Shown: piece by piece, positions 27,645 through 34,964 of the stretch | How the letters are laid out: every line of letters begins with the position of its first letter | Numbering within the stretch: the stretch's first letter is position 1 | Origin: Nostoc sp. FACHB-152 | Lineage (GTDB): Bacteria; Cyanobacteriota; Cyanobacteriia; Cyanobacteriales; Nostocaceae | DNA: 64,000 bases | Assembly (NCBI RefSeq): GCF_014697475.1 | Contig: NZ_JACJRV010000012.1 | Coordinates: forward strand, 62,001 to 126,000 | Direction: 5' to 3' | The notes under the pieces: model-generated | What the model was told of the DNA's origin: nothing | The model's database searches: none | Seen by the model: the letters and a program-made list of their open reading frames with translations, nothing else | Translations under genes and position numbers: made by a program

Positions 27645-28001
27645 CGGGATATCCTATCTGTCCATCAGAGGATTCTAGCATTTGTACAGTTTATAAAGTA
27701 AAAAAAGAGTCTAGTGAAGGGGAAGAGGCAATAGGCAATAGGCAATAGGAGAAAGGACGATTCTATTTTTAGTCAGTGACAATACTGCTAGTGCGGTTAC
27801 ATGATCAGATTTCCGATTTTTTTAAAATGTCGAGGATCTCTTAGACTAAGAACTAGCGGTGTAAATAAATATTTTGAGTAGTAGTAGCCGCAAAAAGATT
27901 TTTCGGACAATGCTAATTAAACTCCCTAAATTTAGGGATGTTGATAGGTAAACCTATTGTTACAATACTTAACATACTCCATTCGACTGGTGGCTTTCTT
28001 G
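27645..28001. other. Divergent intergenic region with heptamer repeat
   Basis: 357 bp between divergent genes. It holds (GGCAATA)x3 at 27727-27747 and a small dyad CCTAAATTTAGG at about 27926-27937. No gene is seen. Confidence 0.6.
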
Positions 28002-29975
28002 ATGATGGTTAAGACACTTCCCCCGACTTCCCAATCGATTGAGGGCGAACTACAAGTAACTGAAGTGGTATCAGACAATGGTACACAAACTTTGGTTGTG
28101 CGTAGCCCGTCGTTAATTAAAAATGCCGATTCTGAAGCAATTCTATACAATCCTGTAGATGTTGCGGCACATTACCAAAAGAGACCGTTGCAAGTGTTGC
28201 AGCGAATTACGACGGTATTGCGACCAACTCTGGCTTTTGTTTTGGGGTTGTGGTGGGACAGCAAACGGGGAATTGTTGTGAAAAACGACCGTCGCCGCGC
28301 GGTGCAGTTGCGGGAACTGCTGACAAAGTTGGGGCCTGCTTACATCAAAATTGGGCAAGCTTTGTCCACCAGACCGGATTTAGTACCGCCTGTTTTCTTA
28401 GAAGAGTTAACTAAGTTACAAGACCAATTACCGCCTTTTCCTAACGAAATAGCATATCAGTTTATACAAGAAGAACTAGGCGCACCACCAGAAGAAATTT
28501 ATACAGAATTGTCACCCCAGCCAATTGCGGCGGCTTCTTTGGGACAAGTTTATAAAGGGAAGCTGAAAACTGGTGAAGAAGTTGCTGTGAAAGTGCAGCG
28601 TCCTGATTTGCGAGAGCGCATTACGATTGACTTATATATTTTGCGCCGCATTGCTGGTTGGGTACAAAAAAATGTTAAACGGGTGCGGAGTGATTTAGTT
28701 GGGATTCTGGATGAATTAGGCGATCGCATTTTTGAAGAAATGGATTACATTCATGAAGGCGAAAATGCGGAACGCTTTTTTCAACTGTACGGACATATGA
28801 AAGATGTCTATGTACCGAAAATTTACTGGGAATATACCAATCGTCGCGTATTGACGATGGAGTGGATTAACGGTACTAAATTAACGCAGACAGAAGAAAT
28901 CAAGGCGCAAGGCATAGATGCGCGTTATTTAATTGAAGTGGGTGTGCAGTGTTCTCTGCGCCAGTTGTTAGAACATGGATTTTTCCATGCTGACCCCCAT
29001 CCTGGTAACTTGTTAGCCACAACCGATGGGAAATTGGCTTACCTAGACTTTGGGATGATGAGCGAGATTAAACCACCGCAACGGTATGGTTTAATAGAGG
29101 CGATCGTTCACGTAGTTAACCGTGATTTTGAAGGTTTGGCTCAAGATTACGTCAACCTAGAGTTTTTATCACCAGACACAGACCTCACACCAATTATCCC
29201 CGCATTTGCCAGAGTATTTGCTGATGCTCAAGGCGCAAGTGTAGCGGAACTCAACATTAAAAGTATCACTGATGAACTTTCGGCGTTGATGTACGAGTAT
29301 CCTTTCCGCGTTCCTCCCTACTACGCGTTAATTATTCGCTCTTTGGTGACACTCGAAGGGATTGCTATCTATATAGATCCTAATTTCAAAGTTCTCAGCG
29401 AAGCTTATCCTTACGTTTCTAAACGCCTGTTAACCGACCCAGCACCACAATTAAGAACATCACTACGAGACTTACTGTTTAAAGAAGGCAAATTCCGTTG
29501 GAATCGTTTAGAAAATTTGTTACGCAATGCCCGGAATAATGAAGACTACGACTTTAATTTAGTATTAAATCAGGGAATAGATTTCTTATCTTCTGAACGT
29601 GGTTCATTTATCCGTGACAGATTGGTAGATGAATTTGTCAATAGTGCTAATGCTTTAAGTAAAAATGTTTTGCATAACTTCACCTACTTGTTGCGCGAAA
29701 GAGTAGGCTTAACCGCCATTAACGAAACACCAGCAGCAACAGTTGAACAAGAACAAACCTTAGAGCATATCAAACGGATTTTGCAAATTCTGCAAGAAAC
29801 TCGCGGCTTTGACCCCTTAGAGATGGCTCCGCGATTGGTACAATTATTAGTAAATCCTGGTGTGCAGCAATTGGGTCAGCAAATTGGGTTGCGGTTGGTG
29901 CAGAAGTCTTTAGCCCGATTAATTCGGGAGTTGTTAGCCGCAGAAGATATCGAGCAAATGAGAAAGGTTAGTTAA
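28002..29975 (+). CDS. ABC1-family (AarF/UbiB-like) protein kinase
   Basis: About 657 residues from ATG 28002; the in-frame TTG at 27957 is less likely. ABC1 hallmarks: the KxGQ motif in GPAYIKIGQALSTRPDLVPP, the Ala-rich loop PIAAASLGQVYKGKLKTGEE with VAVKVQRP holding the ATP-binding Lys, the catalytic loop FFHADPHPGNLL and the metal-binding YLDFGMM. A C-terminal extension of about 200 residues is typical of cyanobacterial and plastid members (ABC1K). Family members act in quinone or prenyl-lipid metabolism and stress. Membrane association is possible. Confidence 0.93.
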   Translation: MMVKTLPPTSQSIEGELQVTEVVSDNGTQTLVVRSPSLIKNADSEAILYNPVDVAAHYQKRPLQVLQRITTVLRPTLAFVLGLWWDSKRGIVVKNDRRRAVQLRELLTKLGPAYIKIGQALSTRPDLVPPVFLEELTKLQDQLPPFPNEIAYQFIQEELGAPPEEIYTELSPQPIAAASLGQVYKGKLKTGEEVAVKVQRPDLRERITIDLYILRRIAGWVQKNVKRVRSDLVGILDELGDRIFEEMDYIHEGENAERFFQLYGHMKDVYVPKIYWEYTNRRVLTMEWINGTKLTQTEEIKAQGIDARYLIEVGVQCSLRQLLEHGFFHADPHPGNLLATTDGKLAYLDFGMMSEIKPPQRYGLIEAIVHVVNRDFEGLAQDYVNLEFLSPDTDLTPIIPAFARVFADAQGASVAELNIKSITDELSALMYEYPFRVPPYYALIIRSLVTLEGIAIYIDPNFKVLSEAYPYVSKRLLTDPAPQLRTSLRDLLFKEGKFRWNRLENLLRNARNNEDYDFNLVLNQGIDFLSSERGSFIRDRLVDEFVNSANALSKNVLHNFTYLLRERVGLTAINETPAATVEQEQTLEHIKRILQILQETRGFDPLEMAPRLVQLLVNPGVQQLGQQIGLRLVQKSLARLIRELLAAEDIEQMRKVS

Positions 29976-30254
29976 CATCAGTATCTCATCTGGCAGGAAG
30001 GGCGATCGCTCCTAAGCTAATAATCACTTAATTTGTTTGTTGAGACTGCAAGGGAGCCGGGAAGCAGAGGAGCAGGGGAGAAGATTTGAAGCCCAAAATT
30101 TCAATTGTGCAACTTTTAAGCACAAAAGCTTCCATCTTGCCAGTTAGCCACGATAGGAGTATTAAGAATATCTCATGCAGAGTGAATGAGGAGATTTCCA
30201 TCTTTCACTCTTTTTTTATCCCTATCCGGTGATATTAAAAAATTTTTATTAAGT

Positions 30255-30366
30255 ATACCAATTCAAATAATGTTTGCAACAGATACCCCACCCGCCTGAC
30301 GGCACCCTCCCCTTGGCAAGGGCAGGGGTCTTATTTATGTGTCGCATTCTTTTTTCAAATTGGTAT
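30255..30366. repeat. MITE-like repeat, copy A (112 bp)
   Basis: Ends in ATACCAATT and AATTGGTAT (9-bp perfect terminal inverted repeats). The interior is nearly identical to copy B at 40252-40358, including CAGATACCCCACCCGCCTGA and GGGGTCTTATTTATGTGTCG. It contains no ORF. Confidence 0.85.
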
Positions 30367-30414
30367 TATTAGACCGCTTGCAAAAGTCCAACTTTTAAAT
30401 TCTTTCTTTGTGCC

Positions 30415-30515
30415 TTTGCGCGACGGCAGTCGCTACAACGGGGAGACAGCCGCGTGGGCGGGTTTCCCGACTTGAGCGGACTGTCGTGGGAACCCCCGCA
30501 ACGCGCTGCCTCCTC
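30415..30515. repeat. Dispersed GC-rich repeat (copy 2)
   Basis: Contains GTGGGCGGGTTTCCCGACTTG in common with copy 1 at 15108-15220, and CCCGCAACGCGCTGCCTCC. It is markedly richer in GC than the surroundings. Confidence 0.65.
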
Positions 30516-30635
30516 TGCGTGAGACAAAAAAATATTTATGCAAGAGGTCTATTGATAATTCAACATAGCAGTTATATTTTTATTGCAAGTTTAATTAGCA
30601 ATTAAACTGACTAAAAACTCCATAAAAGTAAATTT

Positions 30636-32009
30636 ATGCATCTCATGAAAACTATCTTGAGTCGAGTAGTAATCATCGGTACTATTTGTGTTGCTCCTCT
30701 TAAGATATTAGCAGCAGAAACTCCCACTGCTATATTTCATGCTTTTGATCAAACATATAGCGAGATTGAAAAGTTTGTTTGTGAATTAGGTAAGCAAGGG
30801 TATTCTCATATTCAAACTCCGCCAACGCAGAAATCTAACCCCAGTACACAATGGTGGGCGCGCTATCAACCTGTAGACTATAGCGTGATTGAAGGTAGAG
30901 GTTCTGAAGCAGATTTAAAAAAACTGATTGATAAAGCCCACAGTTGTAATGTCAAAGTTATTGCTGATGTTGTTTTCAATCATATGGCGAATTTGGATGG
31001 CGATGAAGATTTTGAAGACTTAACTAAATTTCCTGGTCTTTCTGTCAGTGATTTTAATTCTGCTTCAGACAGTCCAGGGAAAAAACCTTGTGGAATTGAC
31101 TATAGCGATCGCAATAGAGATTCAGAAATTAATTGTTGGTTAGGCGGACTTCCTGATTTAAAATTTACTGACAATGTAAAGAAAATTCAAAAAGCTCATT
31201 TAAAAAAATTACTCGATTTGGGAATTGATGGATTCCGGTTTGATGCAGCCAAGCATATGCCAGAAGATGTTGTGAAAGAGTACATCAGCTATGTTGATAG
31301 AGAAAGCAAAGGAAAAACTTGGAATTATTTAGAAGTAATTTCAGATAGTGATACTAAGGCAGAAGATTATAACGCGATCGCATCTGTGACAGATTTTATT
31401 CTTTACAACTCGATGAAAAATGCCTTTACTTTTGGTGGAGATTTAAAGTCGCTGCGAGTTCCCACAGCTGTGAATGATCCCCGTAGCGTCACCTTTGGCA
31501 GAAATCACGATACTATCAGCGAACTTAACACCTTTGCAATCAATCCCTACAGCGATCGCACTGACTCTTATTTAGCCACAGCTTATGTACTAGCCAGAGA
31601 AAGTGGTACTCCTCTAGTGCTTAACTGGGATAATGCCGATGCTCCTTTTATTAAATATGGAGTCAAGTTCCGCCAGATTATGCGTCAACGGGGAAATGAA
31701 GGCAAAAACGTCAAAGAAAATGTTTTGGCTGCTGTTAATAGTTCAACTGTGTTGCTGATGGAGCGAGGTAGTGAAGGATTTTTTGTGGTCAATAAAGCAG
31801 AGAACCAATTTAATATCCCAGCATTGGATTTAACCCTGACTAATTTAGAAGGATGTTATCGAGAACTCCGTAATAATTTTACCGTTGCTGTTGAGCGTCG
31901 TAACGGCAAAAAATTTATCACTCGTTGGGGAACTCGCAATAGAGGTGGTATGGAAATTCAAAGACGCGATGCACTCTACTTTATCCGAGAACCTTTTGAT
32001 CAATGCTAG
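30636..32009 (+). CDS. Secreted alpha-amylase-family (GH13) enzyme
   Basis: 457 residues. The first 25 or so residues (MKTILSRVVIIGTICVAPLK after a second ATG at 30645) are a signal peptide. The four GH13 regions are in order: VIADVVFNHM, GFRFDAAKH with the nucleophile Asp 203, YLEVI with the acid/base Glu 233, and FGRNHDT with Asp 292. The (beta/alpha)8 barrel is compact, like short bacterial alpha-amylases, with a small C-terminal beta domain (ALDLTLTNLEGCYRELRN). It should hydrolyse alpha-1,4-glucans outside the cytoplasmic membrane. No sugar-transport genes are adjacent. Confidence 0.93.
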   Translation: MHLMKTILSRVVIIGTICVAPLKILAAETPTAIFHAFDQTYSEIEKFVCELGKQGYSHIQTPPTQKSNPSTQWWARYQPVDYSVIEGRGSEADLKKLIDKAHSCNVKVIADVVFNHMANLDGDEDFEDLTKFPGLSVSDFNSASDSPGKKPCGIDYSDRNRDSEINCWLGGLPDLKFTDNVKKIQKAHLKKLLDLGIDGFRFDAAKHMPEDVVKEYISYVDRESKGKTWNYLEVISDSDTKAEDYNAIASVTDFILYNSMKNAFTFGGDLKSLRVPTAVNDPRSVTFGRNHDTISELNTFAINPYSDRTDSYLATAYVLARESGTPLVLNWDNADAPFIKYGVKFRQIMRQRGNEGKNVKENVLAAVNSSTVLLMERGSEGFFVVNKAENQFNIPALDLTLTNLEGCYRELRNNFTVAVERRNGKKFITRWGTRNRGGMEIQRRDALYFIREPFDQC

Positions 32010-32092
32010 ACAAGTTAAAAGGCTAATATCATGTCCGCTTGATTACTTACTAAAACCGATGAATCCCTCCCCGTCAACGGCTACCGTGTACA

Positions 32093-32289
32093 CAATACGG
32101 TTCGGTTAAAGGGGAAAGGAGAAGAAAAAACCTTTAACCCTTACCCTTTAACCCCTTCGGGGTGACGCTCGCAAGCTCGCTAACGCTGCGCTAACGCCAG
32201 TCGCTCATGGGGGAAACCCCCAAGACCGCGCTGGCTCACCTTTTCCCCAAACCAATTCTGAGTTCAAAATGCTTATCCGAACCGTATTG
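32093..32289. mobile_element. Repeat element with 13-bp terminal inverted repeats
   Basis: CAATACGGTTCGG at 32093-32105 and its exact complement CCGAACCGTATTG at 32277-32289 bound a 197-bp element; the match continues as a near match inside (TTAA versus ATAA). The interior holds the palindromic GCTCGCTAACGCTGCGCTAA-type repeat. It has no ORF and resembles a MITE. Its right end coincides with the point where AAA-ATPase homology stops. Confidence 0.7.
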
Positions 32290-32494
32290 GCATGACATCC
32301 GCAATATCGACATCGGTTGTTACTAAGTCTTCACTAGACTCAAAATACACTACATGGAAGTCGTCTTTTTCTAGTTCTGCGTGTAAGCGCAATATTTCTG
32401 TCGATTTACCTCGGCGATCGCTCACTATGCTACTTAACATACATAGCCATAAGATGATACTTGGATCTAACCTCTGACTCTCAGCATTTATCAC
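32290..32494 (-). pseudogene. Remnant of AAA/P-loop ATPase
   Basis: On the minus strand the stretch GKSTEILRLHAELEKDDFHV followed by VYFESSEDLVTTDVDIADVM resembles the Walker A and following strand of cyanobacterial AAA ATPases. The first half of the P-loop (GxxxxG) is absent, and after DIADVM the frame runs into the repeat element (PIRFG, stop). Only about 40 residues of homology remain, so it is a decayed fragment cut by the element. Confidence 0.6.
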
Positions 32495-32859
32495 CCTAGA
32501 GAGAATAGGTTAAATCAAATAATAATGATAGACTTTTTCAATAAATTACATAGTTTTGTGAACGTCTTAGCTAGTTATACTACCGCTAGTGGCTATATAT
32601 CAGGCTTTTCTAGCTGAGTTTACAAGCTCAGTTCTAAACTTGACTATTCCAGAAGGTTAAGAGAGACTAACTAATGACAGACGTGATGACTTATTAAAAT
32701 AATAACTTTTGTTAATTTTCTGAGATATTTATATTGAGAGATGGAACATTAGTTAAAAAATGGCAATTTTGTATCTAAGTAACAATGTTCCGAGGACAAG
32801 CTTTTTAGCATTGTGCTAAGGAGTACAGTCCAAGCTTACTATCGTGGTTGGCCAAAAGC

Positions 32860-33072
32860 ATGGAGACATTAGAATTCATAATTTATCCAGACGGTCGGGT
32901 ACAAGAGAAAGTCACTGGCATTGTGGGTGCTTCTTGTGCTGAGGTTACAGCAGCAATTGAAGCACAGCTGGGGCAAGTACTTAGTCAAGAGCCAACCTCA
33001 GAATATTTCGCTAATAATCAGGTACAACAATCTAACCTAGCGAATACCCAAGCTACTTACAGCGAATGGTAA
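32860..33072 (+). CDS. DUF2997-family protein
   Basis: 70 residues from ATG 32860; an in-frame TTG at 32848 is less likely. METLEFIIYPDGRVQEKVTG and VGASCAEVTAAIEAQLGQVL match the small DUF2997 fold: two strands and a helix, with a conserved Cys in the middle. The tail of 20 residues is disordered-looking. The function is unknown. It is the first gene of an operon with a Ycf35-type protein (42 bp downstream) and a ferredoxin, a combination that strongly suggests a shared redox or metal-related role. Confidence 0.8.
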   Translation: METLEFIIYPDGRVQEKVTGIVGASCAEVTAAIEAQLGQVLSQEPTSEYFANNQVQQSNLANTQATYSEW

Positions 33073-33114
33073 GTTTTCTGTCCAACAGTTTATTGTCGTC
33101 GATTTACAACCACC

Positions 33115-33501
33115 ATGTCACACTTTAGCCAAATTAAGACTCAAATCCGTAACCTTGAATCCTTAAAAGATGCGCTAACTGAATTGGGCATCGACTGGAA
33201 ACCCGGCCCTCGTGAGGTACGTGGCTATCGCGGTCAAACCCATCCTGCGGAAGTTACCATTGAGCAGGAAAATGGCTATGACATCGGCTTTAGATGGAAT
33301 GGCAAGGAGTATGAATTAGTAGCTGATTTACAATACTGGCAGCAAAATCTGTCTGTAGACGGTTTCTTGCGTCAAGTAACTCAGCGTTATGCTTTCCAGA
33401 CAGTTGTGAAAGAAACTGCAATGGCAGGCTTTCAAGTTACTGAACAGCAAAAAAATTCAGACGGTTCTATTCGCTTAGTAGTACAACGCTGGAGTGCGTA
33501 A
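33115..33501 (+). CDS. DUF1257/Ycf35-family protein
   Basis: 128 residues. SHFSQIKTQIRNLESLKDAL and LGIDWKPGPREVRGYRGQTH, then FRWNGKEYELVADLQYWQQN, are typical of DUF1257, the family of plastid-encoded Ycf35 in red algae. The biochemical role is not known. Its stop codon overlaps the ferredoxin ATG (TAATG), so the two are translationally coupled. Confidence 0.88.
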   Translation: MSHFSQIKTQIRNLESLKDALTELGIDWKPGPREVRGYRGQTHPAEVTIEQENGYDIGFRWNGKEYELVADLQYWQQNLSVDGFLRQVTQRYAFQTVVKETAMAGFQVTEQQKNSDGSIRLVVQRWSA

Positions 33502-33962
33502 TGGCTGACTTTCTGCCTTTGCCGGATGAACAGGATGATAACCGTTCCGGTTTGGAACCAGAGTTAGGCGGTTTTTTGCGGGATGACCCAGAACGTTCTG
33601 GTTTGGAACCTGAATTAGGTGGAGTGTTGCGGCAAAAGGGTGTTTATGTTGACGAAATCACCTGTATTGGCTGTAAACACTGCGCCCATGTTGCGCGAAA
33701 TACTTTTTACATTGAACCAGATTACGGGCGATCGCGCGTAATCCGACAAGATGGGGACGCGGAAGAAGTTATCCAAGAAGCAATTGACACTTGTCCGGTT
33801 GATTGCATCCATTGGGTAAATTATACAGAACTAAGAAAGTTAGAAGATGAGCGCAAATATCAAGTGATTCCTGTTGTAGGCTATCCGGTAGAACTGGCAG
33901 TTGCCGCTTCTGAAAAACGGCGGAAAAAGCAAAAACTCAAACACAAAAAATCCCGTTATTAA
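33501..33962 (+). CDS. Single-cluster [4Fe-4S] ferredoxin with repeat N-terminus
   Basis: 153 residues. An acidic N-terminal region carries two copies of RSGLEPELGG (about residues 14-23 and 34-43). The ferredoxin domain follows: VYVDEITCIGCKHCAHVA then TFYIEPDYGRSRVI and IDTCPVDCIHWV. CxxCxxC plus a distal CP gives one 4Fe-4S cluster, but the third inner Cys of a second cluster motif is missing. The C-terminus is Lys/Arg-rich (EKRRKKQKLKHKKSRY). It is an electron carrier for the operon, probably delivering to the DUF1257/DUF2997 pair or a nucleic-acid-bound partner, given the basic tail (inference). Confidence 0.9.
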   Translation: MADFLPLPDEQDDNRSGLEPELGGFLRDDPERSGLEPELGGVLRQKGVYVDEITCIGCKHCAHVARNTFYIEPDYGRSRVIRQDGDAEEVIQEAIDTCPVDCIHWVNYTELRKLEDERKYQVIPVVGYPVELAVAASEKRRKKQKLKHKKSRY

Positions 33963-33990
33963 AATAAACAAATTAAATAAATGTATTACA

Positions 33991-34013
33991 GGACTGGTTC
34001 AGCCAGTCCTTTT
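33991..34013 (+). terminator. Rho-independent terminator of DUF2997-Ycf35-ferredoxin operon
   Basis: GGACTGG/CCAGTCC stem with a 5-base loop (TTCAG) followed by TTTTATTTTT, 29 bp after the ferredoxin stop. Confidence 0.92.
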
Positions 34014-34132
34014 ATTTTTCAATATATTTTTTGCATGAATGTTGGAGAGGAAGAATTTTAAGTCTCACGCAAAGGTGCAGAGGCGCAAAGACTTAAAGAC
34101 AACTAACTTTTTGAGTAAGAAGTCTCATCTAA

Positions 34133-34243
34133 TTATTGCCAAATTTTTTGCAGATTGAGTACAAATCCAGGTAACACATTTTCACCAGAAAAGGTTTTAG
34201 GAGATTTTAGAACTTCCACCTGTGGGCTTATATCCACTTTGTG
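34133..34243 (-). pseudogene. C-terminal fragment of a Uma2-family gene
   Basis: On the minus strand a frame bounded by stops reads KVDISPQVEVLKSPKTFSGE then NVLPGFVLNLQKIWQ. It matches the C-terminus of the intact Uma2 protein at 40440-41015 (VEILESPPTVSGEDVLNGFL). The rest of the gene has been replaced by the PIN/antitoxin pair, so this is a remnant. Confidence 0.7.
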
Positions 34244-34253
34244 TCAAAAATTA

Positions 34254-34637
34254 TTAAATAATACTAATACTGTAAGCGCGAATTGCTGAATCAACTGTCG
34301 CAATCGTTAGTCCATGCTGTAAAGACTGACAGATTAACATTCTATCGAAGGGATCTTTGTGCAGTGCTGGTAAACTCGCAAGTTGAGTAACGCTACCTTC
34401 GTCTAAATCAAGATTTACAATTTGATGGCGATCGCGTTGTTTAGGAATATATATTTCAGGAGACTCTGGTAGTGGTAGCTTGCCCAATTGATATTTAATA
34501 ATGCATTCCCATATTGAGACAACGCTGAGATAAATCTGGTTATCTGGATTGCGAATAGAATTTATAATATCTGTCGATAAACGATTATCGCTACTAATAA
34601 ACCATAAAAATATATGAGTGTCTAAGAGAATTTTCAT
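34254..34637 (-). CDS. PIN-domain toxin (VapC-type)
   Basis: 127 residues. The acidic residues of the PIN active site are present: Asp in ILLDTHIFLW, Glu in SIWECIIKYQLGKL, Asp in HKDPFDRMLICQS and Asp in ATVDSAIRAY. It should be an RNase that cuts RNA when free. The start overlaps the antitoxin gene by 4 bp (ATGA), the usual arrangement of a type II toxin-antitoxin operon. Confidence 0.9.
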   Translation of the reverse strand: MKILLDTHIFLWFISSDNRLSTDIINSIRNPDNQIYLSVVSIWECIIKYQLGKLPLPESPEIYIPKQRDRHQIVNLDLDEGSVTQLASLPALHKDPFDRMLICQSLQHGLTIATVDSAIRAYSISII

Positions 34638-34873
34638 TTGCCTTCAAAAGCATTCAAAATCTCTTCAGGTAAAGGTTCATCAAAATCATCAGGTACAGTA
34701 AACTCTCCTGCACATAAACCGAAAGGTCGTAGCAGCTTGTTAGTGCTTTGAATTGGTTTTAGTTCAGCAATTTCTTTATCTGCTTGAATAATAATAAAAC
34801 TTTCACCTGCCTCAACTTGATTGAGATACTTTAAGGGATCTTGTTGGATTTCATCAACTGTAACTTTCTGCAT
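34634..34873 (-). CDS. Phd/YefM-type antitoxin
   Basis: 79 residues. VTVDEIQQDPLKYLNQVEAG followed by ESFIIIQADKEIAELKPI is the Phd/YefM DNA-binding N-domain; the acidic C-terminus DFDEPLPEEILNAFEGK would bind and block the PIN toxin. It is the first gene of the two-gene unit and presumably represses its own promoter. Confidence 0.88.
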   Translation of the reverse strand: MQKVTVDEIQQDPLKYLNQVEAGESFIIIQADKEIAELKPIQSTNKLLRPFGLCAGEFTVPDDFDEPLPEEILNAFEGK

Positions 34874-34934
34874 TTGAGATATTTCGGCGTAGCGGTAACA
34901 GAAGGATACACGGCCTAACTCGATTCTAAATCTC

Positions 34935-34955
34935 AGGCAGGCAATATGCCTGCCT
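34935..34955 (-). terminator. Hairpin between alaS and the antitoxin gene
   Basis: AGGCAGGCA/TGCCTGCCT perfect stem with a 3-base loop, 10 bp after the alaS stop on the minus strand. T tract poor. Confidence 0.65.
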
Positions 34956-34964
34956 TACAATAAA

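Larger units (their letters stand above)
29976..30635. other. Repeat-rich intergenic region
   Basis: 660 bp holding a GCAGAGGAGCAGGGGAGAAG short repeat (about 30063-30090), the 112-bp MITE-like element and a GC-rich dispersed repeat. A 65-codon frame at 30408 is made of repeat sequence. No gene is supported. Confidence 0.65.
32010..32859. other. Repeat and pseudogene-containing intergenic region
   Basis: 850 bp with a repeat element flanked by 13-bp inverted repeats (32093-32289), an AAA-ATPase remnant abutting its right end, and a remaining AT-rich stretch that must hold the promoter of the DUF2997 operon. No intact gene is seen. Confidence 0.65.

Noticed and set aside
30408-30605. 65-codon frame between the ABC1 kinase and GH13 genes
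   Set aside because: Made of dispersed repeat sequence shared with the 15.1-kb region.
31885-32109. Plus-strand frame over the end of the GH13 gene and the repeat
   Set aside because: It overlaps the GH13 gene in another frame and ends in repeat DNA.
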